Source: Pelotomaculum sp.
Lineage (GTDB): Bacteria > Bacillota > Desulfotomaculia > Desulfotomaculales > Pelotomaculaceae
Assembly (NCBI GenBank): GCA_022839445.1
Contig: JALHFC010000052.1
Location: 1 to 7,383 of the forward strand
DNA: 7,383 bases
Direction: 5' to 3'
Shown here piece after piece: positions 1-5,435 of the stretch (the stretch's first letter is position 1; each line of letters begins with the position of its first letter). The notes under the pieces were generated by a model, which ran no database searches, was not told the DNA's origin, and saw only the letters and a list, made by a program, of their open reading frames with translations. The position numbers and the translations under genes are program-made.

Positions 1-13
1 GCAGGGCGCTACC

Positions 14-871
14 TTGCGCTATTTTATTCAACAACCCAAAGACGACAACAGAACGGCTTTTGGCAGGGTCATGGATATCCTGGGAGGACTTTTGCTGTTT
101 TGGTTGGCGGGTTTTGTGTTGTTAGCAAATCTTACCGGGAAGACGGGGGTAGCCTTGGCGATATCATTGCCCTTACTGCCCGTGGAGGCTTTGTTGCTAA
201 AAAAGATGTTGGAACTCGGGGAGCAAAGACGGCAGTACCGGCGACGGCTTTGGTCCATGGGACAAAAGTTCATGGAAGAAGTTTTAAAAATGAACCCGCA
301 GAAGGAGTTTATTCCCTTCGTGCGCAATATCCTAGCCGGTCTGCCGGGGTTTGGGCAAGTCAAAAAAAGGAGCGCTAAAGTTAAGGAAGGAGTCGACCTG
401 GAAAGCGTTTTTAAGGGTACCCCGCTGGCGGTCCGTTGTGTGTTTCAAGAAGGGGACAAAAAGACTACACATGATGATATCCAGGATTTTGCCGGGGCGC
501 TGATCCGGACTGCGGTTAAAAAAGCTGTCAGGAGGGGAGTAAGGATCAAACTGGCAAACCGGTACCGGTTGATGGACATGGCCAGGCAAGCAGGACTTGG
601 CGCCTTTCAGGTTAGTGAGCCCGTCCCCGCGGCGCCTGTTAACGCAGTCAAGGAAAAATTTGCCGCAACCTTGACCACACTTGTAGACTCGGCTTGCGGT
701 TCCAGAAAAAAGGCAAAAAGCTATTTCCTATATGGGCTCCTGCTCTACGGCGGTTATGCGCTGCTAAAGAACCAGACCCTGCTCAGCCTGGTTTACCTGT
801 CCTTTGCCACGCTAAATTTCCTAATGTGCGCAGGTTGCCTATACTTCGGCAAAACACTGGATGAAATATAG
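14..871 (+). CDS. Membrane protein with a degenerate Mrr/restriction-endonuclease-like central domain
   Basis: Hydrophobic segments lie at about residues 21-41, 44-63, 236-252 and 255-278, giving two N-terminal and two C-terminal membrane spans around a basic soluble middle. Residues about 126-195 have the layout of an Mrr-type (type IV restriction, PD-(D/E)xK) domain: GVDL near 126-129, a beta strand AVRCVF at 139-144 where active Mrr proteins carry V-Q-C-K, then DIQDF at 155-159 and a helix. The Q and K of the catalytic QxK are replaced by R141 and V143, so nuclease activity looks lost. The domain assignment is inference from pattern and could be wrong. The start is uncertain: TTG at 14 is preceded only by a weak AGGG at 3-6, and the frame stays open to the left edge, so the gene may begin outside the window. 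The stop codon (869-871) shares its last G with the first unit of the REP-like array. Confidence 0.6.
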   Translation: MRYFIQQPKDDNRTAFGRVMDILGGLLLFWLAGFVLLANLTGKTGVALAISLPLLPVEALLLKKMLELGEQRRQYRRRLWSMGQKFMEEVLKMNPQKEFIPFVRNILAGLPGFGQVKKRSAKVKEGVDLESVFKGTPLAVRCVFQEGDKKTTHDDIQDFAGALIRTAVKKAVRRGVRIKLANRYRLMDMARQAGLGAFQVSEPVPAAPVNAVKEKFAATLTTLVDSACGSRKKAKSYFLYGLLLYGGYALLKNQTLLSLVYLSFATLNFLMCAGCLYFGKTLDEI

Positions 872-997
872 TGAGCACAGGGGGACGGTTCTTTTGTGAG
901 CACAGGGGGACGGTTCTTTTGTGAGCACAGGGGGACGGTTCTTTTGTGTCGTCAAGGACGACACAAAAGAACCGTCCCCCTGTGCTCCCCCTGTGCT
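871..997. repeat. REP-like array: three tandem 25-bp units plus an inverted copy forming a long perfect hairpin
   Basis: Three exact head-to-tail copies occupy 871-895, 896-920 and 921-945; each begins GTGAGCACAGGGGG and ends ACGGTTCTTTT. The third copy continues into GTGTCGTC, a 3-nt loop AAG (954-956), and then the reverse complement, so 923-953 pairs perfectly with 957-987 (31 bp). An extra partial inverted unit, CCCCCTGTGCT, at 987-997 duplicates 976-986. The unit resembles the 'acagggggacggttctttt' sequences I recall as dispersed in Peptococcaceae-type genomes, often near REP-associated tyrosine transposases (RAYT, Y1_Tnp); that link is from memory and no transposase is present here. Any of the three direct copies could pair with the inverted copy, giving alternative cruciforms or RNA hairpins. 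In RNA it would probably end or attenuate transcription between the flanking genes. Confidence 0.9.
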
Positions 998-1000
998 TCA

Positions 1001-1014
1001 GTCCCGGCCGGGAC
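1001..1014. repeat. 14-bp perfect palindrome
   Basis: GTCCCGGCCGGGAC equals its own reverse complement. It sits between the REP-like array and the candidate -35 box of the ttcA-like gene, so it could be an operator or simply part of the mobile repeat block. No regulator can be named. Confidence 0.5.
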
Positions 1015-1043
1015 TTGTCTTTGTCTGCGGTGGCGGTTATTAT
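1015..1043 (+). promoter_or_regulatory. Candidate sigma-A promoter for the ttcA-like gene
   Basis: TTGTCT (1015-1020) and TATTAT (1038-1043) are separated by 17 nt, matching 4/6 and 5/6 of the TTGACA/TATAAT consensus. It lies 29 nt upstream of the chosen ATG at 1072 and downstream of the REP hairpin, which would give the gene its own transcript start. Confidence 0.4.
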
Positions 1044-1071
1044 AGTAGTAGCAATGATATGGAGTTATAAT

Positions 1072-1818
1072 ATGGCAAAGGACTTCCGCAGAAGGCTATT
1101 GGGCCGGGTGAAAAAGGCTATAACTGATTTTGGCATGATTGCAGACGGTGACCGGGTGGCGGTGGGGATGTCCGGGGGAAAAGACAGCACGTCCTTACTT
1201 CATGCGCTGTGCTTGATCAAAAGATCGGCGCCGGTCAAGTTTAGCCTGGAAGCAGTTTTTGTCGACATGGGCTGGCTTATGGATGTGCCGTTGTTGCAAG
1301 AGTTCTGCCGCTCCCGGGATATAACCCTGCATGTGGTAAAAACAGATATAGCGGAAATCGTTTTCGAAGCCAGGCGGGAAGACAGTCCCTGCGCTCTTTG
1401 CGCTCACCTGCGCCGCGGCGCGTTTCACGGCAAAGCTCTTGAACTCGGATGTAGTAAAGTCGCCCTTGGCCACCACCTGGACGACGCCATCGAAACCTTT
1501 TTTATGAGCCTCTTTTACACCGGGCAGATGCGCACCTTTTCCCCCAGCACATTTCTGGACCGCAGCGGCCTGACCATGATCAGGCCCTTGATCTACTTGC
1601 CCTCTGATGATATACGCGCCTGGGCGGGGATGGAAAACCTGCCGGTTCTGGTCAACCCCTGCCCGGCCAGTGGCCGCACCAAGCGGGACGAGGCCAGGGA
1701 ATTAGTGACGGAGCTGGCGGCGCGCTACCCGGATTTAAAGGCCCGCTTTTTAAACGCCCTGCAGAATTTTGACCGGCGCAATTTATGGCCGGATATCCAG
1801 CGACGTGAAAACTTTTAG
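1072..1818 (+). CDS. ttcA: TtcA-like tRNA 2-thiolation enzyme (PP-loop ATP pyrophosphatase, Fe-S)
   Basis: This 248-residue PP-loop enzyme has SGGKDS at 34-39 for ATP binding and adenylation, GHHLDD at 133-138 and RPL at 171-173. C107-x2-C110 in PCALCAHLRRG and C197 in NPCPASGRTKR match the three cysteines that hold the [4Fe-4S] cluster in TtcA, which thiolates cytidine 32 of tRNA; TilS lacks these, so TtcA-family is the better call. The exact target nucleotide in this clostridial branch is unproven. The ATG at 1072 is chosen because GGAG (1061-1064) lies 7 nt upstream and family homology begins at MAKDFRRRLLGRVKKA. Reading on to an ATG at 946 would translate the REP hairpin and has no support. 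The gene probably heads a plus-strand run with the next four genes. Confidence 0.88.
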   Translation: MAKDFRRRLLGRVKKAITDFGMIADGDRVAVGMSGGKDSTSLLHALCLIKRSAPVKFSLEAVFVDMGWLMDVPLLQEFCRSRDITLHVVKTDIAEIVFEARREDSPCALCAHLRRGAFHGKALELGCSKVALGHHLDDAIETFFMSLFYTGQMRTFSPSTFLDRSGLTMIRPLIYLPSDDIRAWAGMENLPVLVNPCPASGRTKRDEARELVTELAARYPDLKARFLNALQNFDRRNLWPDIQRRENF

Positions 1819-1872
1819 GATCATTAAAAAGATTATTAAGGTGATAATTAAAGCGAGAAGGAGGAGAAGATT

Positions 1873-2526
1873 GTGAAAATCCAGTGGCTTGGGCACGCTA
1901 GTTTCCTGATTACTTTAGCAAGCGGTAAGAAAATCATAACCGATCCTTTTGACGCAAAAGTTGGTTACCCTATACCGGGATTGCATGCCGGTATAGTTAC
2001 GGTCAGCCACCAGCATTTTGATCATAATGCAGTTGAAAATGTCCCCGGCCGACCGGTTATTGTCCAAGAAGAGGGCTTACATTCCCTAGGGGAAATAAAA
2101 ATCACAGGAATCCCCTCTTATCACGATACTGTAAAAGGCAACCAAAGAGGGAAGAACATTATATTCACTATTGAGGCGGAAGGGCTAAGGATATGCCATT
2201 TGGGAGATCTAGGTCATGTCCTAAATCCCGGTCAGGTGGAGCAAATTGGAGAAGTGGATGTGCTTTTGATTCCGGTGGGAGGCTATTTTACCATTGACGC
2301 CGGCACGGCTGTTAAGGTAGTGGAGCAGCTAAAGCCGAAAATCGCCGTCCCGATGCATTATAAGACTAGTTACGTTAGCTTGCCAATCAATAAGGTGGAT
2401 GACTTCCTAAGCCATTACCCGGAGTACAGGACGGAGCGGGAGTTGGTGGTTTCGGCGGAAGACGCGCTACCGCCCATGCAGGTTGTCCGGTTAAGATTAT
2501 GTTTAGGTGAAAAGAATGAATTATAA
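1873..2526 (+). CDS. UPF0173-type metal-dependent hydrolase (metallo-beta-lactamase fold, YtkL-like)
   Basis: A 217-residue metallo-beta-lactamase fold protein. The opening MKIQWLGHASFLI is typical of the UPF0173/YtkL family. Metal ligands are visible: HQHFDH at 46-51 (HxHxDH), H109 and D112 in HLGDLGH, and H162 in PMHYKT. Physiological substrates of this family are not established, so only the fold and a two-metal hydrolase chemistry are asserted. The GTG start at 1873 has a strong AGGAGG (1859-1864) 8 nt upstream. It follows the ttcA-like gene by 54 nt with no terminator visible, and its last codons overlap the start of the sirtuin remnant, so translational coupling to that gene is likely to have existed. 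Confidence 0.88.
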   Translation: MKIQWLGHASFLITLASGKKIITDPFDAKVGYPIPGLHAGIVTVSHQHFDHNAVENVPGRPVIVQEEGLHSLGEIKITGIPSYHDTVKGNQRGKNIIFTIEAEGLRICHLGDLGHVLNPGQVEQIGEVDVLLIPVGGYFTIDAGTAVKVVEQLKPKIAVPMHYKTSYVSLPINKVDDFLSHYPEYRTERELVVSAEDALPPMQVVRLRLCLGEKNEL

Positions 2527-2653
2527 TAAAAAAATCCAGTCACTGTCCAGGCTGATTAAAAGCTCAGGCCGCACCTTTGCCCTTACCGGCGCCGGGATCA
2601 GCACCGAAAGCGGTATTACCGACTTATCATTAAATGAAAACAAGCGGGAATAA
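2516..2653 (+). pseudogene. Truncated Sir2-family NAD-dependent protein deacylase (N-terminal remnant)
   Basis: An ATG at 2516 with AGGTGA (2505-2510) 5 nt upstream opens a 45-codon frame. Residues 21-36 read FALTGAGISTESGITD, the NAD-binding GAGISxxSGIPDF signature of sirtuins, preceded by the usual N-terminal helix. The P of GIPDF is T here and the F is L; similarity then stops at about base 2626 and the frame ends in TAA-TAG at 2651-2656. A functional sirtuin is around 240 residues, with catalytic His and usually a zinc ribbon, all missing. No further sirtuin sequence is seen downstream before the rhomboid gene, which suggests a deletion that removed about 80% of the gene. The 11-nt overlap with the upstream hydrolase indicates a former coupled operon. 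Confidence 0.8.
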
Positions 2654-2737
2654 TAGAAAGAATTCCTTCTCTAAAGGGAAAAAGAAAGACTAAAGGAATA
2701 TTATATAAGTAGGATGGCCGGCGGTGTAAATTACAAA

Positions 2738-2744
2738 GGGGGTG
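2738..2744 (+). promoter_or_regulatory. Ribosome binding site placing the rhomboid start at a non-standard codon
   Basis: GGGGGTG ends 7 nt before an ACG codon (2752) that stands where rhomboid homologues have their initiator Met in MIPL-DNIPSRTFP. The GTG inside it (2742) is in a different frame. No in-frame ATG, GTG or TTG exists between the upstream stop (2710) and 2956. Confidence 0.5.
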
Positions 2745-2751
2745 TACTGTC

Positions 2752-3423
2752 ACGATCCCTTTAAAGGACAACATTCCCTCCAGGACTTTTCCCATTGTAA
2801 ACGTACTCCTGATTATAACCAACCTTGTCTTTTTCGGCTACGAATTATCACTGGGGAGCCACCTGGATTATTACATTTTTACCCATGCTTTAATACCCTT
2901 ACAGTTTAATGAGGTAGGTTTTGTACCGGAGCAAATTGCACGCCTTACCACCAGCATGTTTCTACACGGCGGGTGGTTCCACGTCCTAGGCAATATGCTC
3001 TATCTTTGGATTTTTGGGGACAACGTGGAAGACCGCCTGGGGCACTTTAAATATTTAATATTTTACCTTTTGACCGGTTACGTCGCCACGTTGAGTCATG
3101 TCTTGTTATACCCGTTGTCGGATGTGCCCCTAATTGGCGCCAGCGGCGCGGTTGCGGGAATCTTGGGAGCATATTTGATCCTATACCCGCGAGCCAGGGT
3201 GCTTACTCTTGTGATTCTTTTTGTGTTCATTCAGATCGTATCGATACCTGCCGTAGTTTTTCTTGGCATCTGGTTCCTGCTGCAGCTTTTAAGCGGTGTT
3301 GCCGGCCTGTCCAGTCAGGCTGTCCAGGGCGTGGCCTTCTGGGCTCACGTTGGCGGTTTTATAGCCGGTATGCTGCTGGTTGTGCTGTTTGCCCGGCGGG
3401 AGGGAACACCCAGATATTACTAA
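2752..3423 (+). CDS. Rhomboid-family intramembrane serine protease, apparent ACG start
   Basis: From ACG at 2752 the frame encodes 223 residues, the normal size for this clostridial rhomboid type, opening (T/M)IPLKDNIPSRTFPIVN. Hallmarks: HGGWFHVLGN in the second membrane segment (oxyanion His/Asn), catalytic Ser131 in GASGAVAG (codon at 3142), and catalytic His199 in AHVGGFIAG (codon at 3346); at least six hydrophobic spans are present. The first standard start is ATG 2956, but using it would remove the first membrane helix and the conserved IPSRTFP segment. Homology runs uninterrupted to ACG, so either ACG is used weakly, an ATG has mutated by one T-to-C change, or the base is miscalled. 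The coordinates follow homology, not a proven start. The enzyme cleaves membrane protein segments in the lipid bilayer; the substrate is unknown. Confidence 0.82.
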   Translation, partial: TIPLKDNIPSRTFPIVNVLLIITNLVFFGYELSLGSHLDYYIFTHALIPLQFNEVGFVPEQIARLTTSMFLHGGWFHVLGNMLYLWIFGDNVEDRLGHFKYLIFYLLTGYVATLSHVLLYPLSDVPLIGASGAVAGILGAYLILYPRARVLTLVILFVFIQIVSIPAVVFLGIWFLLQLLSGVAGLSSQAVQGVAFWAHVGGFIAGMLLVVLFARREGTPRYY

Positions 3424-3490
3424 AAATAAAAAAAGGATCATATCCGTTGCTGTCGAATCTTACTGGAATGAGATCGAGGTGATATGAAAA

Positions 3491-3667
3491 ATGATTAAAT
3501 TTCTATGCGATTGCGGCAATGAAGATCCCGGCAGCTTCGATGTTTATGTTTCTCAAAGTGACCTCTGCGACGTGCTTACCGTAATATGCAGGTGTTGTGG
3601 CGATATCAGGGAAGATTTTGTGGCTTGCAGCAGAGACTCGATATTTTACATGAAAACCCCGTCTTAG
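3491..3667 (+). CDS. Small Cys-rich protein, possible zinc-ribbon-like
   Basis: An ATG at 3491 preceded by AGGTGAT (3477-3483, 7-nt spacing) opens 58 codons ending in TAG at 3665-3667. It starts MIKFLCDCGNED and contains seven cysteines (C6, C8, C26, C33, C35, C36, C46). The pairs CDCG (6-9) and CRCCG (33-37) look like two metal-binding knuckles, so a zinc-ribbon-like fold is plausible but unproven. I do not recognise the family. A good RBS, its position directly after the rhomboid gene and an intrinsic terminator that begins inside its last codons argue that it is real and the last gene of the plus-strand run. An earlier ATG at 3484 stops after four codons. Confidence 0.65.
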   Translation: MIKFLCDCGNEDPGSFDVYVSQSDLCDVLTVICRCCGDIREDFVACSRDSIFYMKTPS

Positions 3668-3681
3668 AAAGATGGGGTTTT
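3653..3681 (+). terminator. Intrinsic terminator overlapping the end of the Cys-rich gene
   Basis: AAAACCCCGTCTT (3653-3665) pairs with AAGATGGGGTTTT (3669-3681): 13 bp with one G-U pair and a 3-nt loop, followed by ACTTTT. The stop codon TAG (3665-3667) is at the loop, so a terminating ribosome would cover the hairpin. It closes the plus-strand gene run. Confidence 0.8.
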
Positions 3682-3704
3682 ACTTTTGCATAAAAGATAA
3701 TGTT

Positions 3705-3763
3705 TCTCGCAAACTTAAACGCAAGCCGTATTGCAAGCCCGAAAGACGCAGAATGCGAGCTTG
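3705..3763. other. Intergenic stretch with possible RNA secondary structure
   Basis: The gene-free segment 3668-3889 contains CTCGCA (3706-3711) complementary to TGCGAG (3754-3759), enclosing a small GCAA/TTGC hairpin (3721-3724 with 3731-3734). A repeated CAAGCC (3722-3727 and 3734-3739) can alternatively pair with GCTTG (3759-3763). No start codon with RBS lies here. It might be part of a small RNA ending at the terminator at 3773-3795, or the 3' UTR of the minus-strand fprA. Support is weak. The remainder (3796-3889) shows only palindromes at 3832-3841 (CCGGCGCCGG) and 3880-3889 (GGTTTAAACC). Confidence 0.25.
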
Positions 3764-3772
3764 TTAAAAAAT

Positions 3773-3795
3773 AGGGTGGGTCTAGCCCACCTTTT
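3773..3795. terminator. Bidirectional terminator, likely ending fprA on the minus strand
   Basis: GGTGGG (3775-3780) pairs with CCCACC (3786-3791), extended by wobble pairs, with TTTTATTT after it on the plus strand and CTATTTTTT after it on the minus strand. It lies about 95 nt past the fprA stop and is almost the same hairpin as the one at 6887-6911. Confidence 0.7.
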
Positions 3796-3889
3796 ATTTG
3801 TTGACTTAAAAAACTTGCCTACTCCTTATAGCCGGCGCCGGTAAGGATTTTCCCGGTCGTTATGTTCCGTATTCTAGTAGGTTTAAACC

Positions 3890-5077
3890 CTACATTTCAG
3901 CCAATGTCTTACCGAACTCTACTGCCGCCTTTTGGGCGTCCGCATCAGGGTTCCACATGTTTCTATAGCCGTCGCCTACCACTGTAAAACCGGCGTCCTT
4001 CATCAATTCATTTATTACTTTTACCGATTCACCGCTCCAACCGTAACAACCAAACGCGGCTGCTTTTTTTCCTTTGAACCTGAGTTCTTTCATCAGGTGA
4101 ATAAAACCTGCCACTGAATGCAGGATGCTCCTTGAAATAGTCGGGGAGCCTACTATGGCTGCCTTTGACTTGAAAACCTCAGTGATCACATCGTTTTCAT
4201 CGCTTTTAGCCAGGTTGCAGACTTTGACAACCACATCTTGATCAGCCAGCGCGATTCCCTCGGCGATCTTTTCAGCCAGCGTTTTTGTGCCGTTCCACAT
4301 GGTGTCATAGATGATCGTGATCTGGTTTTCTTGATAATCATTTGCCCACTGGGCATATTTTTCAATTATTTGCGCGGGGTTATCCCGCCAAATGACCCCG
4401 TGGCTGGTGGCAATCATTTCAATAGGCAGGTTCAATGCAGTGACCTCATCTAGCTTTTTCCTCAACATGGGGTTAAACGGGGTCAAGATGTTGGCGAAAT
4501 ATTTGATAGACTCTTCGTAAAGCTCGCACTGGTCTACCTGGTCATTAAACAGCTTTTCGGTGGCCAAATGCTGCCCAAAGGCGTCGTTGCTGAACAGTAT
4601 GTTATCCCCGGTGAGGTACGTGGCCATACTGTCCGGCCAGTGAAGCATTGGCATTTCCACAAACACAAGCGCTTTGCCATTGCCGACATCAATTTTATCC
4701 CCGGTCTTGACTACTTGAAAATTCCAATCCTGATGGTACTGTCCCTTTAGAGATTTAACCGCATTTGCCGTGCAGTAAATCGGTTTATCCGGGATACGCT
4801 TCATCAAGGCCGGCAAGGCGCCGCTATGGTCGACCTCCCCGTGATTGGCAATGATAAAATCAATTTTTTGCAAGTCGATCTCACCGGCCAAATTTTCCAC
4901 GAACTCCTCCGCAAAAGGGGCCCAAACTGTGTCGATCAGGACGGTTTTTTCCTCCTGGATCAGATAGGAATTGTAGGTTGATCCCCTATGGGTTGAAAAT
5001 TCATTACCGTGAAACATTCTCAGCTCCCAGTCAACCTTACCTACCCAGCAAACATTGTTCTTGACATGCTTTTTCAT
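3890..5077 (-). CDS. fprA: A-type flavodiiron protein (O2/NO reductase)
   Basis: A 395-residue soluble protein that reduces O2 to water and/or NO to N2O, protecting an anaerobe. The N-terminal metallo-beta-lactamase-like domain (about 1-250) keeps every diiron ligand: H79, E81, D83 (HGEVDH), H146 (PMLHWPDS), D165 (SNDAFGQH) and H226 (TSHGVIW). The C-terminal flavodoxin domain (about 253-395) has an FMN phosphate loop at YDTMWNGTKTLAEKIA and a second FMN loop near GCYGWSGE. Similarity to E. coli NorV is extensive, but there is no C-terminal rubredoxin domain, so electrons must come from a separate rubredoxin or similar partner, not seen here. The ATG at 5077 has AAAGGAG (complement of 5087-5093) 9 nt upstream. 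It is transcribed alone and divergently from the hydrolase gene. Confidence 0.95.
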   Translation of the reverse strand: MKKHVKNNVCWVGKVDWELRMFHGNEFSTHRGSTYNSYLIQEEKTVLIDTVWAPFAEEFVENLAGEIDLQKIDFIIANHGEVDHSGALPALMKRIPDKPIYCTANAVKSLKGQYHQDWNFQVVKTGDKIDVGNGKALVFVEMPMLHWPDSMATYLTGDNILFSNDAFGQHLATEKLFNDQVDQCELYEESIKYFANILTPFNPMLRKKLDEVTALNLPIEMIATSHGVIWRDNPAQIIEKYAQWANDYQENQITIIYDTMWNGTKTLAEKIAEGIALADQDVVVKVCNLAKSDENDVITEVFKSKAAIVGSPTISRSILHSVAGFIHLMKELRFKGKKAAAFGCYGWSGESVKVINELMKDAGFTVVGDGYRNMWNPDADAQKAAVEFGKTLAEM

Positions 5078-5140
5078 TTAATCACGCTCCTTTGTCATAT
5101 ATTTATTGTTAATCATGTTTTTGCTTTTTAAACTGTACCT

Positions 5141-5182
5141 TTACCCGGGGGTTCTTTTCTCCAAATGTCCCCATAGTTTCAT
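5141..5182 (-). CDS. Possible 13-codon leader peptide upstream of fprA
   Basis: On the minus strand an ATG at 5182 opens MKLWGHLEKRTPG followed by TAA. AGGAG lies about 11 nt upstream, longer than ideal. It ends about 60 nt before the fprA start. It could be a translated leader involved in regulation or chance; nothing in the peptide (no amino-acid run) indicates a mechanism. Confidence 0.15.
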   Translation of the reverse strand: MKLWGHLEKRTPG

Positions 5183-5222
5183 CCAGTATTTTTCTCCTGG
5201 GTAGTGGCCCTACTAATTAAAA

Positions 5223-5251
5223 AGTATAATGCATAACGTTCATGTAGTCCA
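5223..5251 (-). promoter_or_regulatory. Candidate promoter for fprA
   Basis: Read on the minus strand, TGGACT (5251-5246) and TATACT (5228-5223) are 17 nt apart, matching 4/6 and 5/6 of the sigma-A consensus. The resulting 5' UTR would be about 140 nt. On the opposite strand the same bases give TATAAT (5225-5230), without a convincing -35. Confidence 0.3.
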
Positions 5252-5260
5252 TACCCACCT

Positions 5261-5359
5261 GTGGTGTTGGGGGAACGGGGTTGCTTACACCACCTAGACG
5301 GCCGGCAAAGAGCCTGTCCCCCGGGGAAAAAGGGACCCCCTCAATCTCGGCCCTTTTTT
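5261..5359 (+). promoter_or_regulatory. Possible structured leader with attenuator upstream of the hydrolase gene
   Basis: Within the 358-nt divergent intergenic region, GTGGTGT (5261-5267) pairs with ACACCAC (5287-5293). Further on, GTCCC (5316-5320) can pair with GGGAC (5332-5336), and this is mutually exclusive with the terminator stem that starts at 5327. A TATAAT at 5225-5230 could be its -10. The arrangement resembles an antiterminator/terminator switch, but I cannot match it to any riboswitch class I know (no T-box, SAM, cobalamin, fluoride or guanidine core seen). It may equally be a small RNA with its own terminator. Confidence 0.3.
5327..5359 (+). terminator. Intrinsic terminator in the fprA-hydrolase intergenic region
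   Basis: AAAAAGGG (5327-5334) pairs with CCCTTTTT (5351-5358), extended inward by CC (5336-5337) with GG (5349-5350) past one bulged A, and followed by a run of six T. No plus-strand gene precedes it within the intergenic region, which is why it suggests attenuation or a small RNA. Confidence 0.7.
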
Positions 5360-5364
5360 AGCAA

Positions 5365-5393
5365 TTATCTTTCCCCGGAATATTATGTATAAA
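5365..5393 (+). promoter_or_regulatory. Candidate promoter for the hydrolase gene
   Basis: TTATCT (5365-5370) and TATAAA (5388-5393) are spaced by 17 nt, downstream of the terminator. The -35 is poor (3/6), and the transcript would start only a few nt before the ribosome binding site at 5405, so support is weak. Confidence 0.25.
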
Positions 5394-5404
5394 TAAATAA
5401 TTCA

Positions 5405-5411
5405 GGGGGGT
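5405..5411 (+). promoter_or_regulatory. Ribosome binding site pointing to an out-of-frame GTG start of the hydrolase
   Basis: GGGGGGT is 7 nt before GTG at 5419. From this GTG the frame reads GTG-GGG-TAA and stops at once; one extra G in the run 5421-5424 would give GTG-GGG-GTA-ATT-TTA-TTT-GTG-CAT and join the hydrolase frame. The in-frame GTG at 5436 is 24 nt from this site, too far for normal initiation. Confidence 0.6.
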
Positions 5412-5435
5412 AAAAACAGTGGGGTAATTTTATTT

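Noticed and set aside
28..589. Minus-strand and other-frame open frames inside the first membrane protein
   Set aside because: They overlap a gene with coherent membrane topology, lack RBSs and give low-complexity, non-protein-like translations.
871..997. CRISPR array
   Set aside because: The 25-bp units are directly adjacent without spacers, and an inverted unit follows, which fits a REP-like element and not CRISPR.
946..1071. N-terminal extension of the ttcA-like protein from an ATG-like start at 946
   Set aside because: These 42 codons translate the inverted half of the REP-like hairpin and spacer, have no RBS, and family homology starts at the ATG at 1072, which has GGAG at the right distance.
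2581..3846. A 15-nt sequence (CCTTACCGGCGCCGG, 2581-2595) recurs inverted at 3832-3846
   Set aside because: Most of it is a GC-rich palindrome, flanks do not match, and one such match in a window of this size is only mildly unexpected. It does not look like a second sirtuin fragment.
5255..5340. SRP RNA, 6S RNA or a known riboswitch in the divergent intergenic region
   Set aside because: No GGAAGGAAGCAGC-type SRP loop, no T-box sequence, and no recognisable fluoride, guanidine, SAM, THF or cobalamin core could be found by eye.
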